Positions 8,566 to 16,824 of a stretch of 64,000 bases of DNA are shown one piece after another; the first letter of the stretch is position 1; each line of letters begins with the position of its first letter. The DNA comes from JAVBPE01 sp031549865 (GTDB lineage Bacteria; Bacillota_I; Bacilli_A; Acholeplasmatales; Anaeroplasmataceae). A program made the position numbers and the translations under genes. The notes below the pieces were generated by a model. That model had not been told where the DNA came from. It made no database searches and saw only the letters and a program-made list of their open reading frames with translations. The DNA is taken from NCBI GenBank assembly GCA_031549865.1, contig JAVBPE010000001.1:7655-71654 (forward strand). The letters are read 5' to 3'.

Positions 8566-9273
8566 CTACCACAATCTCAATTTATCCAATGAAGCCCTAT
8601 AACATACCAAATCAGCTTTAGAAAACGGCTTTCCATGAGCCGGAAAAATCTCTCGTGCATTGGTGGCAATCATAGCATCCCATGTGTTTTTATAGTCATA
8701 AAGACTTTCAATCCAAATTATATTTCTATGAATGCTTGGAAACCCATTCATAGCAGCATCACCACAAAATAGTTGTTCATCATCCGTTAAGAGCCCCATT
8801 GAGTCGGCTGTATGCCCCGGCAAAGATACAATATCAACTGGTATACCAATCTCCCGTAAAGGCTGCGAAATTCTATCCCAAATGATTGCATCCTCAGAGA
8901 CTTGAAAGCTCGGAAATAAGTGCTTCCCTTTGCCAAACAGTTTCAAAGATTGTACAAATGCCTTTGCCAACCGCCCAGAACAACCGCCTTCCCAGCGGTT
9001 ATGCCCCACTTCCAACCGTTTTGGGGATTCTCTGTCCACAATCAAAACAGCATTTGATGCAGACAGTAGTTCATGCAAAAAACCAGCGTGGTCATCATGG
9101 GCATGGGTTAAAAATAGATACTTAATATCCTTCAAATCAATGTTTTTCTTTTTGAGCGCTTTACAGTACTGTGCAAATCCACCCGCATAGCCTGTGTCGA
9201 TTGCTATATATCCGTTTGGGATTTTAAGCAGGTATTGACGCATAACCAAATTCCCCACATAAAAGTATTTCAT
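8566..9273 (-). CDS. MBL-fold metallo-hydrolase (less AT-rich, probably acquired)
   Basis: Metallo-beta-lactamase-fold hydrolase, about 235 residues: IDTGYAGG, metal motif HAHDDHAG (HxHxDH), then LPGHT and CGDAAMNG supplying the third His and bridging Asp, and a final FPAHGKPF. The substrate is unknown; sequences like this span lactonases, thioesterases and glyoxalase II relatives. Start taken at the internal ATG 9273 because GGAGG lies 11 nt upstream; the longer frame from 9312 has no such site. Base composition is clearly richer in G and C than the flanking genes, and codons such as GCC, CGC and GGC are common. This suggests recent transfer from a less AT-rich Firmicute. Confidence 0.8.
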   Translation of the reverse strand: MKYFYVGNLVMRQYLLKIPNGYIAIDTGYAGGFAQYCKALKKKNIDLKDIKYLFLTHAHDDHAGFLHELLSASNAVLIVDRESPKRLEVGHNRWEGGCSGRLAKAFVQSLKLFGKGKHLFPSFQVSEDAIIWDRISQPLREIGIPVDIVSLPGHTADSMGLLTDDEQLFCGDAAMNGFPSIHRNIIWIESLYDYKNTWDAMIATNAREIFPAHGKPFSKADLVCYRASLDKLRLW

Positions 9274-9381
9274 AATGCCTTGCACCTCCAATAAATAATT
9301 TTTATATTTCAATTGTCACGATTTTGTTTAAATCAGGTTATTATGTTTGTGCATCTTGCTTTATGAATAACCACACCTCGT

Positions 9382-9960
9382 TCAATCATCATTAAGCACA
9401 CATAAATCAGATTTATCATATTTGTTGTGGCCACTCATACTCTTCTTATATTTCCAACACCGAATAGCATCATCAAGACTTTTTCCATCATTATCAGCAA
9501 AAAAATCGCGAACATAAGTATTGTATTCAAACTGCTTACCAATTATGGTCTCGTTTTTTTTCTTATCAGCCATAATCTGATGATACTCTTGTATCGCATC
9601 TTTATAATTTTTTCCAGAGTTTGTCTTCAGCCAATTTTGAAAGTTTACATTGAATGAAAAAGTTTTTCCAATTGCCCACTTAAAAAAGATGCGATGTTTT
9701 TCAGAACAAATAAAATTGCTTTCAATAATTGTATCTTCGGTAATTTTTTCAATATTAGAAGGTGTTTTTATTGGGGTTTTGCGTATGAGCTTTTCGCCAG
9801 TGTCAAGATAATGAGATACTCGCATAGTTAACTCACTTTTATTGCCTGTTGACTGCAAGCCTTCCTGTCTGCAAAACCGCACTAACTCCTCTTTCAAATA
9901 ATAATGATTTTGAAATGTTACGCTGTCTAAAATTTTATTTAAATCTGGTCTATTTATCAT
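9382..9960 (-). CDS. SAP-domain protein with DUF6434-like C-terminus
   Basis: A 192-residue predicted DNA-binding protein. Residues about 5-45 (DSVTFQNHYYLKEELVRFCR continuing through GLQSTGNKSELTMRVSHYL) form a SAP motif, a helix-extended-loop-helix DNA-binding module. The C-terminal half has two copies of a similar pattern, FNVNFQNWLKTNSGKNYKDA and FEYNTYVRDFFADNDGKSLDDA, each followed by a Trp/Tyr-Lys end; this matches what I know as DUF6434. Function unknown. Start moved to ATG 9960, with AGGAG 7 nt upstream; the longer frame from 10065 has none. It lies inside the acquired-looking patch between the two MBL genes. Confidence 0.7.
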   Translation of the reverse strand: MINRPDLNKILDSVTFQNHYYLKEELVRFCRQEGLQSTGNKSELTMRVSHYLDTGEKLIRKTPIKTPSNIEKITEDTIIESNFICSEKHRIFFKWAIGKTFSFNVNFQNWLKTNSGKNYKDAIQEYHQIMADKKKNETIIGKQFEYNTYVRDFFADNDGKSLDDAIRCWKYKKSMSGHNKYDKSDLCVLNDD

Positions 9961-10104
9961 ATCTTTTCTCCTGTTAAATAAGTTCAAGACTTCCTTAGTA
10001 ATAAATGTTCGCAATAACTCAAAATATTTTGACATTCGCAAACAAATGATAATACTAAAAGTCATCGTTAGCCGTTTTAATCCTTATTAACTTTTAGACA
10101 GTCA

Positions 10105-10914
10105 TCACATATAGCACTTGACCGTCTGCATAAATAAAGGATTTTGTATCAGAAACGGCATTTTTAATTTTTGACTGACTATTTGACAAATTTCTTGTAA
10201 ATTTGCATTAGGATTATCTAAACGAATTGTTTCTATACAATACTCTATCAAATTTATTAGGTCTTTTGCTTCTGAAATTTTCTTTTCCATTACTCTTTTT
10301 GTATATGTCATATCCCAAGCAGGATAGAATGTTTGAATATTTGTCAAACTCAATATCTTTTTCATACTTTCAATAGTTTTCACCTTATTTATATAGATTG
10401 GTATATCTCCCTTAACTGGAACGGCATCTCCTATAAAAGCATTTTCTCCAACCACATAAGTCAAATCATCTACAGAATGACCTGGTGTACCAATCACTTG
10501 AATCTCAAGACCTTCCTCTAAAACTATTTTATCACCATTTTTTATAATTTGATTTACCTTTGAGGATTGGCCAGCTAAGCCATAAAAATTGGGAATTGGC
10601 CTTTCTTTGAATTCTAAATCAATATTTTCAATCCATCGTTTTTCACCCTCGCTGGCATAAATATTGCATCCCGTTTTTTCCTGGAAATATGCTGCTGTTC
10701 CAATATGATCTGGGTGTGCATGAGTTAGGAAAACCCCCTTTATATCTGCAATAGTTCTTCCAATCGAGTTTAAATGCTTTTCGATAGTTGTCTTGCTCTC
10801 ATAAACACCTGAATCAATTAAATAACAATATTTTTCTTCTAAAATATAAACGAAAACATATCTTTCAATTTCTTTTGTAACATTAAATTTTATTTTGATT
10901 TGATGTATTTTCAT
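10105..10914 (-). CDS. MBL-fold metallo-hydrolase, second copy type
   Basis: A 269-residue MBL-fold hydrolase with LIDSGV, metal motif HAHPDHIG, GTPGHSVDD, FIGDAVP and FYPAWD. The last usual His is replaced by PAWD, an atypical final metal-ligand region that may change metal content or substrate. It is not a close copy of the gene at 8566. Start is solid: AAGGAGG lies 6 nt before ATG 10914. It overlaps the DUF1330 gene by 32 nt and so is translated from the same mRNA, under the TetR-type operator at 11274-11291. A TetR-controlled hydrolase plus DUF1330 pair suggests breakdown or detoxification of a small molecule; this is inference. Confidence 0.8.
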   Translation of the reverse strand: MKIHQIKIKFNVTKEIERYVFVYILEEKYCYLIDSGVYESKTTIEKHLNSIGRTIADIKGVFLTHAHPDHIGTAAYFQEKTGCNIYASEGEKRWIENIDLEFKERPIPNFYGLAGQSSKVNQIIKNGDKIVLEEGLEIQVIGTPGHSVDDLTYVVGENAFIGDAVPVKGDIPIYINKVKTIESMKKILSLTNIQTFYPAWDMTYTKRVMEKKISEAKDLINLIEYCIETIRLDNPNANLQEICQIVSQKLKMPFLIQNPLFMQTVKCYM

Positions 10915-11248
10915 TTATATCCTCCTTAAACGCTGGAACAATGATTGCCCTGCTATCGGTGTTATTTTCCCGTTTTATTGCTATCCTTTTATATTCCGTT
11001 GATTTGAAGCAATTCTCTAAAGATTCTTTTGATGGAAATTTTATTATAATGATCCGTTTCGGTTGCCTTTTTTCATTTAAGCAAATGATATTATTTGTGC
11101 GAACAAGATATTCTCCACCATAAGATTCAATTATAGGTTTCACTTCAGTTATATATGTATTATAGTCATCGTTCTCCATCCCCTCCATGTAAGTATCAAC
11201 AACAAAGAAGTACGGTGTTTCTTGTTTTACTAATAAATTATTGTTCAT
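10883..11248 (-). CDS. DUF1330 family protein
   Basis: A small alpha/beta-barrel (ferredoxin-like, dimeric) protein of about 121 residues. DUF1330 features are YFFVVDTYMEG, YGGEYLVRTNN, KRIIIIKFPSKESLENCF and a terminal REN...IVPAF. DUF1330 proteins have no assigned reaction; relatives in the dimeric alpha-beta barrel group bind or process small organics. Start set at ATG 11248 (GAGGAG 7 nt upstream) rather than 11314, which would put the operator inside the gene. It is first of a two-gene operon with the MBL hydrolase. Confidence 0.75.
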   Translation of the reverse strand: MNNNLLVKQETPYFFVVDTYMEGMENDDYNTYITEVKPIIESYGGEYLVRTNNIICLNEKRQPKRIIIIKFPSKESLENCFKSTEYKRIAIKRENNTDSRAIIVPAFKEDINENTSNQNKI

Positions 11249-11273
11249 GTTTATCTCCTCAATCAGTCCACTA

Positions 11274-11291
11274 TGCAAGTGGTCACTTGTA
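11274..11291. promoter_or_regulatory. TetR-type operator upstream of the DUF1330-MBL operon
   Basis: Inverted repeat TGCAAGT-GGTC-ACTTGTA, the same arms and 4-nt spacer as the operator in front of the TetR gene (11912-11929), with one mismatch. It sits 26 nt upstream of the DUF1330 start, in the expected promoter region, so the regulator probably represses this operon too. Confidence 0.75.
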
Positions 11292-11324
11292 TAAATGGTA
11301 AAAATAAATAGCACAATGTGCCAC

Positions 11325-11900
11325 TTATTTTTTTATCCCATTTATAAATCCTTTTACATTTGAAATAATAAAATCCTCTGTAGAAAGTGTAGATATTTTA
11401 TCATCAAATGATGCTTTCATAAAAACAAAACCAAAGTTGCTTGCAACAAAAGACATCGCCGTTGCTTCAGTACTATCAACACTTATCAAACCTTTTTCAC
11501 TCATATCAGTTAGGTATTTTACTAATATGTCTTTGAAAACTTTTGGAACTTTTAAAATTGTATCTGCCATATATGGATAAAGTTCCGGTGTTCTTAACCC
11601 TATAGAAATTTTCACCATTCTTGGAGTAATCTTTTTCATGTATGTTTTAGAAAAGCTAATTAAATCATTTTCTAAATCATAAATATATTTAAATTCATTT
11701 TCAAATAATTTTGGATTCCATTCATCTAAATCCATCGCCGAAATAACAACATTTATTTTACCATCAAATTTTCTAAATATAGTACACTCATTAACACCAG
11801 CTTTAAGTGCAATATCTTTTGTTGTTGTAGCTGAATAGCCACGTTCAATAATTAGATTCATTGTTGCATTTATTATTTTCATTTGCGTTTCATCAAACAT
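11325..11900 (-). CDS. TetR/AcrR family transcriptional regulator
   Basis: A 191-residue one-component repressor. The N-terminal HTH (ATMNLIIERGYSATTTKDIA followed by AGVNECTIFRKF, about residues 10-48) is a textbook TetR domain; the helical C-terminal half is the ligand-binding and dimer domain. Start set at ATG 11900 with GAGGTG upstream, because the frame from 11957 would run through its own promoter. A palindrome directly after its -10 box recurs before the DUF1330-MBL operon, so it most likely represses both itself and that operon until a small molecule binds. Confidence 0.85.
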   Translation of the reverse strand: MFDETQMKIINATMNLIIERGYSATTTKDIALKAGVNECTIFRKFDGKINVVISAMDLDEWNPKLFENEFKYIYDLENDLISFSKTYMKKITPRMVKISIGLRTPELYPYMADTILKVPKVFKDILVKYLTDMSEKGLISVDSTEATAMSFVASNFGFVFMKASFDDKISTLSTEDFIISNVKGFINGIKK

Positions 11901-11911
11901 AATACACCTCG

Positions 11912-11957
11912 TGCAAGTATTTACTTGCATTATAACACAACATAAAACCCTTGTCAA
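11912..11957 (-). promoter_or_regulatory. TetR gene promoter with operator
   Basis: Minus strand: TTGACA (11952-11957), exact 17-nt spacer, TATAAT (11929-11934), a full consensus promoter. The 18-bp palindrome TGCAAGT-ATTT-ACTTGCA (11912-11929) starts at the last base of the -10 box and covers the transcription start, a classic autorepression layout. Confidence 0.85.
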
Positions 11958-12277
11958 CCTTTGCTTTTAGATTAGAGATTTGACTTAATAAAATTAAAAG
12001 AACAGGGCAAAACAGAAGTCATAAAGGCCTCCCCCAGCTATTTCTTTTATCTCGTTCATGTAAAGTTTTGAATATTCATCACTAAAGATGAGTATTCATG
12101 CTTGCATTACACTTTTGATTTTAATAGATATTTTCAAAATAATACATTGCTTTGCTGACATAGCAATTTTTTTACTCATTAAAGAAATTGGCAAAATGAA
12201 GGCTGATTTATTTACTACTACGCTCTTATTGGTGTAAATATTTTGATAAAAGATAATCTTTATTCATTACATCAGCA
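11958..12277. other. Intergenic region with hairpins, no gene seen
   Basis: About 320 nt without a supportable ORF. It contains a 12-bp hairpin (12069-12098: TGAATATTCATC, loop ACTAAA, GATGAGTATTCA with one G-U pair) and an ATTGCT...AGCAAT hairpin (12146-12167) followed by T7 on the plus strand. The latter looks like a plus-strand terminator although no plus-strand gene precedes it. A small RNA or remnant is possible; I see no convincing promoter. Confidence 0.4.
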
Positions 12278-12309
12278 AAAGGCGGCATAGCATATGCTAT
12301 ACCGCCTTT
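12278..12309 (-). terminator. Terminator of the first feo operon
   Basis: Long hairpin AAAGGCGG-x-ATAGCA / TGCTAT-x-CCGCCTTT (15-bp arms with one G-U pair on the minus strand), about 35 nt after the stop of the Cys-rich FeoB companion. The U-tract is short (CCUUUU), but the stem is strong. Confidence 0.65.
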
Positions 12310-12344
12310 ACCTACAAAACCTTACCAAAGCATAATTTTTTAAT

Positions 12345-12488
12345 TTATTTACATCCTTTACATCCGTTGCAATTTCCATTACAACAAGAAGATACTTTAC
12401 CTTTTTTCTTTTTTAAAATATTATAAATGATACTTCCAACTACTAAAAGAATTGCACCTATAATAACTACTATTTCAATTGGTTGCAT
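12345..12488 (-). CDS. FeoB-associated Cys-rich membrane protein
   Basis: A 47-residue protein, easily missed because of its size. One N-terminal transmembrane helix (IVVIIGAILLVVGSIIYNIL) is followed by a Lys patch and a cytoplasmic Cys-rich tail, CCNGNCNGCKGC. This is the family annotated as FeoB-associated Cys-rich membrane protein; a role in iron handling or as a FeoC-like accessory is presumed, not shown. AAGGAGG lies 4 nt before the ATG. It begins 9 nt after the feoB stop and ends before the operon terminator. A homologous-type protein follows the second feoB. Confidence 0.85.
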   Translation of the reverse strand: MQPIEIVVIIGAILLVVGSIIYNILKKKKGKVSSCCNGNCNGCKGCK

Positions 12489-12497
12489 ATGTCCTCC

Positions 12498-14699
12498 TTA
12501 TTTTGCTAAATTAAAATTTTTATTTTTTTTGTTTTTTATAACTATAAAAACTGTTAAAGATATAATCAGTAATACTAACATTGATACTCCAATGTACCAA
12601 TATGAAAGGCCCCAAAATATTACAAATGCAGTAACATAAGCAGTCAACATCCAAAATCCAATTGTTTGCCAGAACTTCTTGCGGCTATTTAGTTCACCTT
12701 TTGCCGCTGCAACTGCTGCCATACATGGAACTGAAAGTAAATTAAATGCCATGAATGCAAATGCTGCGGGAATTGATATTGTCCCAATTAAAGCAGCAAG
12801 TGGTGATAATGCTAAATCTGTTGTTCCACCTAAAACTGCTTCTTCACTCATGTTAGCAAATGAACCTAATGTTGCAGGAACCATTTCTTTAGCAATTAAA
12901 CCTGTAAATGCTGCTACAACAAATAAATAGCCATTTTCTCCCATTCCAAATCCCAAAGGAATAAATAAGAAAGATAATCCTTTAGAAATAATACCTAAAA
13001 TACTATCTTCAATTTCAACCATTTGGAATGTGAAACTAAATGATGATAAGAACCATATTACTACAATTGCCCCAGCAATTACTGTTGCTGCTTTAAAAAT
13101 ATAGTGTTTAAGCTTTTCCCATAAATGTATACCTACATTTTTCCATCTAGGTAAATGATACATTGGAAGTTCCATAATAAATGGAGCGGCCTCACCTTTT
13201 AATGCTGTATGTTTTAAAATTATTGCACAAATAATTGAAATAACAATTCCTAATAGATACATACTAAATACTATTAGATCACCATAAGCACCTAAAAATA
13301 ATATAGCTGCAAATACACCCCAAATAGGCAATTTTGCTCCACATGAGAAGAAAGGTGTAAGCATAATAGTTAATCTTCTTTCTTTCTCATTTTCTAATGT
13401 TCTAGTTGCCATAATACCAGGTACTGCGCATCCAAAACACATTAGAAGGGGCATAAAAGCTTTTCCTGATAAACCAAATTTTCTAAATGCTCTATCCATT
13501 ATAAATGCTACACGAGACATATAACCAGAATCTTCTAATATTGATAAGAAAAAGAATAAGCATAATATTTGAGGAATAAATGATAATACTGCGCCTATTC
13601 CACCCCATAATGCATCAACAACTAATCCATTAACCCATTGCGGAGCATTTTGTAATAAAGTACTCAATCCCTCACCAACATGACCAACAAACATATCCAT
13701 TATATTAAATAATATAACACCCAAAGAATTAAGTGCACCACTCCCAAAAATTGCATTATCAAATGATTCTGGAATTAACCAACCACCTAAGAAGAATAAA
13801 TTTTCGCTAAAAGTTAGGTGAAACACTAAAAACATAATAAATAAGAATATTGGTATCCCCCAAAATTTATGAGTTAAAACTTTATCAATTTTATCACTTT
13901 TTGTGAGATTAGAAATACTTTCTTTTTTATTAACAATTATTTTGCATTTCGAAGATATATATGTATATCTCGCATCTGCAACTTTAGCACTATAATCGCC
14001 TTCAAATTCATCTTTTTCACATTTTTCTTTTAATGCTTCTACTTCATTTGCTAAAATTTGATGATTTCTTGTCTCTATTTCATCGCCTTCAATTAATTTA
14101 ACTGAATGAAAAATACTACTACTTACTTTATTTAAATTAAAATACTCTAACACTTTATGATATAAATCTTTCATACTCGTATTCTCAATTATTGTTGATC
14201 CTACTCGAGCTTCTTTAGATGCTTGGTATGAAATCTTCATCAACTCGTCAATACCTTCATTTCGTAATGCACTTATTTCAATAACTGGTACATTAAGCAT
14301 TTTTTCTAATTCTTTAATATTTAATACATCTTCACTTTTTCTTACTATATCCATCATATTTAATGCAACTACTACTGGGACATCTATTTCTAATATTTGA
14401 GTTGTTAAATATAAATTTCTTTCTAAATTTGTCGCATCAATAACATTTATTACAAGTGAAGGGTTCTCATCAATTAAGAAATTTCTACTTACTATTTCCT
14501 CTGGTGTATAAGGTGATAAAGAGTAAATCCCTGGTAAGTCAATAATTTCCATTTTTACTTCTAACTTTTTATAATATCCACTTTTTTTATCAACTGTAAC
14601 CCCTGGCCAATTCCCAACATGAGCTGTTGAACCGGTTAAAGTATTAAATAAAGTTGTTTTTCCACAATTTGGATTTCCCGCTAAAGCAATTTTAAGCAT
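12498..14699 (-). CDS. feoB: Ferrous iron transporter FeoB (first copy)
   Basis: Fe2+ uptake GTPase-permease of 733 residues in the cytoplasmic membrane. The N-terminal G domain shows G1 GNPNCGKTT (8-16), the WPGVTV switch, DLPGIYSL (G3), NMMD (G4) and a G5-like SALRNEG. A helical GDI-like region follows, then the membrane part with the two Gate motifs (FMPLLMCFGCAVPG and the related AFMAFNLLSVPCMAA). These Cys-containing gates are characteristic of the family. The ATG overlaps feoA by 8 nt; the Cys-rich companion follows. It is controlled from the operator-rich promoter at 15170-15269. Confidence 0.95.
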   Translation of the reverse strand: MLKIALAGNPNCGKTTLFNTLTGSTAHVGNWPGVTVDKKSGYYKKLEVKMEIIDLPGIYSLSPYTPEEIVSRNFLIDENPSLVINVIDATNLERNLYLTTQILEIDVPVVVALNMMDIVRKSEDVLNIKELEKMLNVPVIEISALRNEGIDELMKISYQASKEARVGSTIIENTSMKDLYHKVLEYFNLNKVSSSIFHSVKLIEGDEIETRNHQILANEVEALKEKCEKDEFEGDYSAKVADARYTYISSKCKIIVNKKESISNLTKSDKIDKVLTHKFWGIPIFLFIMFLVFHLTFSENLFFLGGWLIPESFDNAIFGSGALNSLGVILFNIMDMFVGHVGEGLSTLLQNAPQWVNGLVVDALWGGIGAVLSFIPQILCLFFFLSILEDSGYMSRVAFIMDRAFRKFGLSGKAFMPLLMCFGCAVPGIMATRTLENEKERRLTIMLTPFFSCGAKLPIWGVFAAILFLGAYGDLIVFSMYLLGIVISIICAIILKHTALKGEAAPFIMELPMYHLPRWKNVGIHLWEKLKHYIFKAATVIAGAIVVIWFLSSFSFTFQMVEIEDSILGIISKGLSFLFIPLGFGMGENGYLFVVAAFTGLIAKEMVPATLGSFANMSEEAVLGGTTDLALSPLAALIGTISIPAAFAFMAFNLLSVPCMAAVAAAKGELNSRKKFWQTIGFWMLTAYVTAFVIFWGLSYWYIGVSMLVLLIISLTVFIVIKNKKNKNFNLAK

Positions 14700-14928
14700 T
14701 TTTTACCTCCACAATAATACATTTCGCTTCTTCTTTTCTTAATGATAGTGCGTATCCTCTAATACTGATTTCTATCGGATCTCCAAGTGGCGATGCTTTT
14801 TTATACATTACAGGTGCATTTGGAGTTATTCCCATATCAAATAATCTTTGCTTAATACGTCCCTGTGCTGTAATTTTTTTTACTATTCCACTTTCATTAA
14901 TAACTAATTCATCTAATGTTTTTTCCAT
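14692..14928 (-). CDS. feoA: FeoA domain protein
   Basis: A 78-residue SH3-like FeoA protein that docks on FeoB and is needed for Fe2+ uptake. Family features: IKQRLFDMGITPNAPVMYKK, the ASPLGDPIEISIRGY stretch and LRKEEAKCIIVE. Translation is coupled to feoB by an 8-nt overlap (ATGCTTAA). Second gene of the operon. Confidence 0.93.
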   Translation of the reverse strand: MEKTLDELVINESGIVKKITAQGRIKQRLFDMGITPNAPVMYKKASPLGDPIEISIRGYALSLRKEEAKCIIVEVKNA

Positions 14929-14937
14929 ATTTTTCTC

Positions 14938-15159
14938 CTAATTATAAGTAACATAAATTTTATTTGCTAAATCTTTGTTTAAAGCTAATCTGCCCTCTTT
15001 AACTTTAACAATAAGATCACCTTTTTTCTCAGAAAATATAGTGATATAACTTCCAGCTAAAATCCCCATGTTTTCTAAATGTTTTTTTAATTTATCATCT
15101 AAAAATATTTTTAATATTTTTAATTCTTCGTTTGTAGGCGCAATATTTAATGGTATCAT
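14938..15159 (-). CDS. FeoA-like small SH3-domain protein
   Basis: A 73-residue protein, first in the operon and 9 nt before feoA. ENMGILAGSYITIFSEKKGD and VKEGRLALNKDLANKIYV follow the FeoA pattern, but the LGDP loop present in the second gene is missing, so it is a diverged FeoA paralogue. Tandem FeoA proteins before one FeoB are common in Firmicutes; the divergent one may be regulatory or structural. AAGGAGG precedes the ATG and overlaps the proximal operator repeat. Confidence 0.85.
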   Translation of the reverse strand: MIPLNIAPTNEELKILKIFLDDKLKKHLENMGILAGSYITIFSEKKGDLIVKVKEGRLALNKDLANKIYVTYN

Positions 15160-15169
15160 ATTTCCTCCT

Positions 15170-15269
15170 TAGTTAGTCGACGCTAACTAGTTATACAAAA
15201 TAAAAGGCCGAGAGCCTGTTAGTTATCGCTAACTACAATTAGTTTACCACTGCTAACTGAGGTTGTCAA
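15170..15269 (-). promoter_or_regulatory. feo1 promoter with three iron-regulator-type operators
   Basis: Minus strand: TTGACA (15264-15269), 17 nt, TAAACT (15241-15246). Three 20-bp repeats of the form TAGTTnR-N6-YnAACTA follow: 15240-15259 (between -35 and -10), 15216-15235, and 15170-15189 (touching the Shine-Dalgarno). They resemble operators of DtxR-family metal repressors in layout (AT-rich interrupted palindromes). The same box and the same promoter geometry occur at the second feo locus (33001-33060). A short AGGC...GCCTTTT hairpin lies in the leader. Confidence 0.75.
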
Positions 15270-15288
15270 TAGTAATTTCAAAAAAAAT

Positions 15289-15320
15289 AAAATCTAATCC
15301 ATAAAAGAATTAGACTTTAT
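15289..15320 (-). terminator. galE terminator
   Basis: Stem based on AATCTAAT / ATTAGACTT across a 10-nt loop, 3 nt after the galE stop; on the minus strand the stem is followed by TTTTATTTTTTTT. Ends the rlmD-kinase-galE operon just before the feo1 promoter. Confidence 0.7.
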
Positions 15321-15322
15321 TT

Positions 15323-16312
15323 CTATTGTTTATATCCATTCGGATGATATTTATGCCAATTCCATGCATCTGTTATTATCTCTTCTAAGGTATTATGCGT
15401 CGGATTCCAACCTAATATTTCTTTAGCTTTAATGCTTGATGCAATTAATGTTTGAGGATCTCCACTTCTTCTTGGAGCTATTTTTATAGGAATAGGATGC
15501 GCTGTAACTTTACGGGCAACATCAATAACCTCTTTTACACTAAAGCCAATACCATTTCCTAAATTAAATATATTGCTCTTATTTCCCCTTAATAAGTATT
15601 CTAATGCTAAGATGTGTGCTTTAGCTAAATCTAAAACGTGAATATAATCACGAATACAAGTTCCATCTTTCGTATCATAATCATCACCATATATCGAAAT
15701 GAAGTCACGCTTATTATTTGGCACTTGCAAAATTAAAGGAATTAAATGTGATTCAGGGTTATGAGCCTCCCCAATATGTCCTGATTTATGTGCTCCACAA
15801 GCATTAAAATATCTTAAACTTACAAAATTCAAATCAAAGGCGGTACCTACCCATTTAAACAATTTTTCCATACTCAATTTTGTTTCACCATATGTATTTG
15901 TAGGACAGGTGTTATCATCTTCCATTATTGGAACATTCTTGGGTTCTCCATATGTTGCAGCTGTAGACGAAAATACCACTTTGTTTATGTTATATTCAAC
16001 TAATTTTTCAAGCAATTCTTTTGTTGCACATAAATTATTTTCATAATATTTAAAAGGGTCAATCATACTTTCACCAACAAGAGAGAATGCTGCAAAGTGA
16101 ATAACTGCATCAATTTTTTCATTTTTAAATACAGTATCTAAAAATAATTTATCATTAATACTTCCTTCATAAAATTTTGCATTTTTATGAATTGCTTCTT
16201 TATAGCCCGTAGATAAATTATCGATGACAACTACATCATATCCACTATCAATTAATTCATAAACCGTTGTTGAACCAATATAACCAGCTCCACCTAAAAC
16301 TAATATGCTCAT
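15323..16312 (-). CDS. galE: UDP-glucose 4-epimerase
   Basis: Extended SDR enzyme (329 residues) interconverting UDP-glucose and UDP-galactose, also often the GlcNAc pair. GGAGYIGS (NAD loop, about 7-14), VIDNLSTG, FAAFSLVGES, SSTAATYG, and YGETK with the catalytic Tyr-Lys (about 146-150), then LRYFNACGA and DYDTKDGTCIRDYIHV, are all GalE hallmarks. It supplies galactose donors for surface glycans such as those built by the 44-57 kb cluster. It overlaps the upstream kinase gene by 4 nt (ATGA). Confidence 0.94.
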   Translation of the reverse strand: MSILVLGGAGYIGSTTVYELIDSGYDVVVIDNLSTGYKEAIHKNAKFYEGSINDKLFLDTVFKNEKIDAVIHFAAFSLVGESMIDPFKYYENNLCATKELLEKLVEYNINKVVFSSTAATYGEPKNVPIMEDDNTCPTNTYGETKLSMEKLFKWVGTAFDLNFVSLRYFNACGAHKSGHIGEAHNPESHLIPLILQVPNNKRDFISIYGDDYDTKDGTCIRDYIHVLDLAKAHILALEYLLRGNKSNIFNLGNGIGFSVKEVIDVARKVTAHPIPIKIAPRRSGDPQTLIASSIKAKEILGWNPTHNTLEEIITDAWNWHKYHPNGYKQ

Positions 16313-16824
16313 AAGCTACTCTCCTTTAATTTAGATAAATATAACTCTTTTTGTTTAACATGAGTAAAAACTTTTTTGTCACAATTAAGACTATTTAAAA
16401 GATTTCTAATTTTCCTTTTCTTCTTTAATGTTCGCCCTTCAAATAAAATCCATTTTTTAAATTCAAAATCAAATTTTTCTTCGCATGGGCACGACTCTCT
16501 AGTTTTACCAAGATTCTTCTTATAGCGTTCTTTAGCTTTTTTATAACAATAGAAACGATTATAATTCAAATAAATAATTAAATCACATTCTAAAAATCTT
16601 CTAGTTGCTAAAGATAAATAATTTCCATCAATAATATATCCATTATTATTGGCATCTATAAATTGATTTATTAACATTTCTTTTTCATCTTTATTTCTAA
16701 CTAACCAATCACCATAAAATTGGACATTATCAATATGTAATACATTTAATGAATATATTTTTCCAAGTTCAATAGCTAAAGTTGACTTTCCGCTTCCGCT
16801 ATGTCCTAATATTAATATTTTCAT
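16309..16824 (-). CDS. P-loop kinase of the FlaR/topology-modulation type
   Basis: A 171-residue adenylate-kinase-like NTPase: Walker A GHSGSGKST (7-15), the substrate-side HIDNVQFYGDWL, WVIDGNY-like GYIIDGNYLS, then DLIIYLNYNR and an Arg-rich lid. This is the pattern of the family called DNA topology modulation protein FlaR, whose real substrate is unknown. It overlaps both neighbours by 4 nt, so it is strictly co-translated with rlmD and galE. Confidence 0.8.
   Translation of the reverse strand: MKILILGHSGSGKSTLAIELGKIYSLNVLHIDNVQFYGDWLVRNKDEKEMLINQFIDANNNGYIIDGNYLSLATRRFLECDLIIYLNYNRFYCYKKAKERYKKNLGKTRESCPCEEKFDFEFKKWILFEGRTLKKKRKIRNLLNSLNCDKKVFTHVKQKELYLSKLKESSL

Noticed and set aside
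8886..9190. Plus-strand ORFs in the 8.9-9.2 kb region
   Set aside because: They are antisense shadows of the MBL gene, made possible by its lower AT content; no ribosome site or family motif.
11311..11321. GCACA-A-TGTGC as a second regulator's operator
   Set aside because: Lies next to the tetR stop and is short; more likely a weak terminator stem or chance.
12498..12930. Plus-strand ORFs over feoB
   Set aside because: Antisense to conserved FeoB membrane segments; no start signals.
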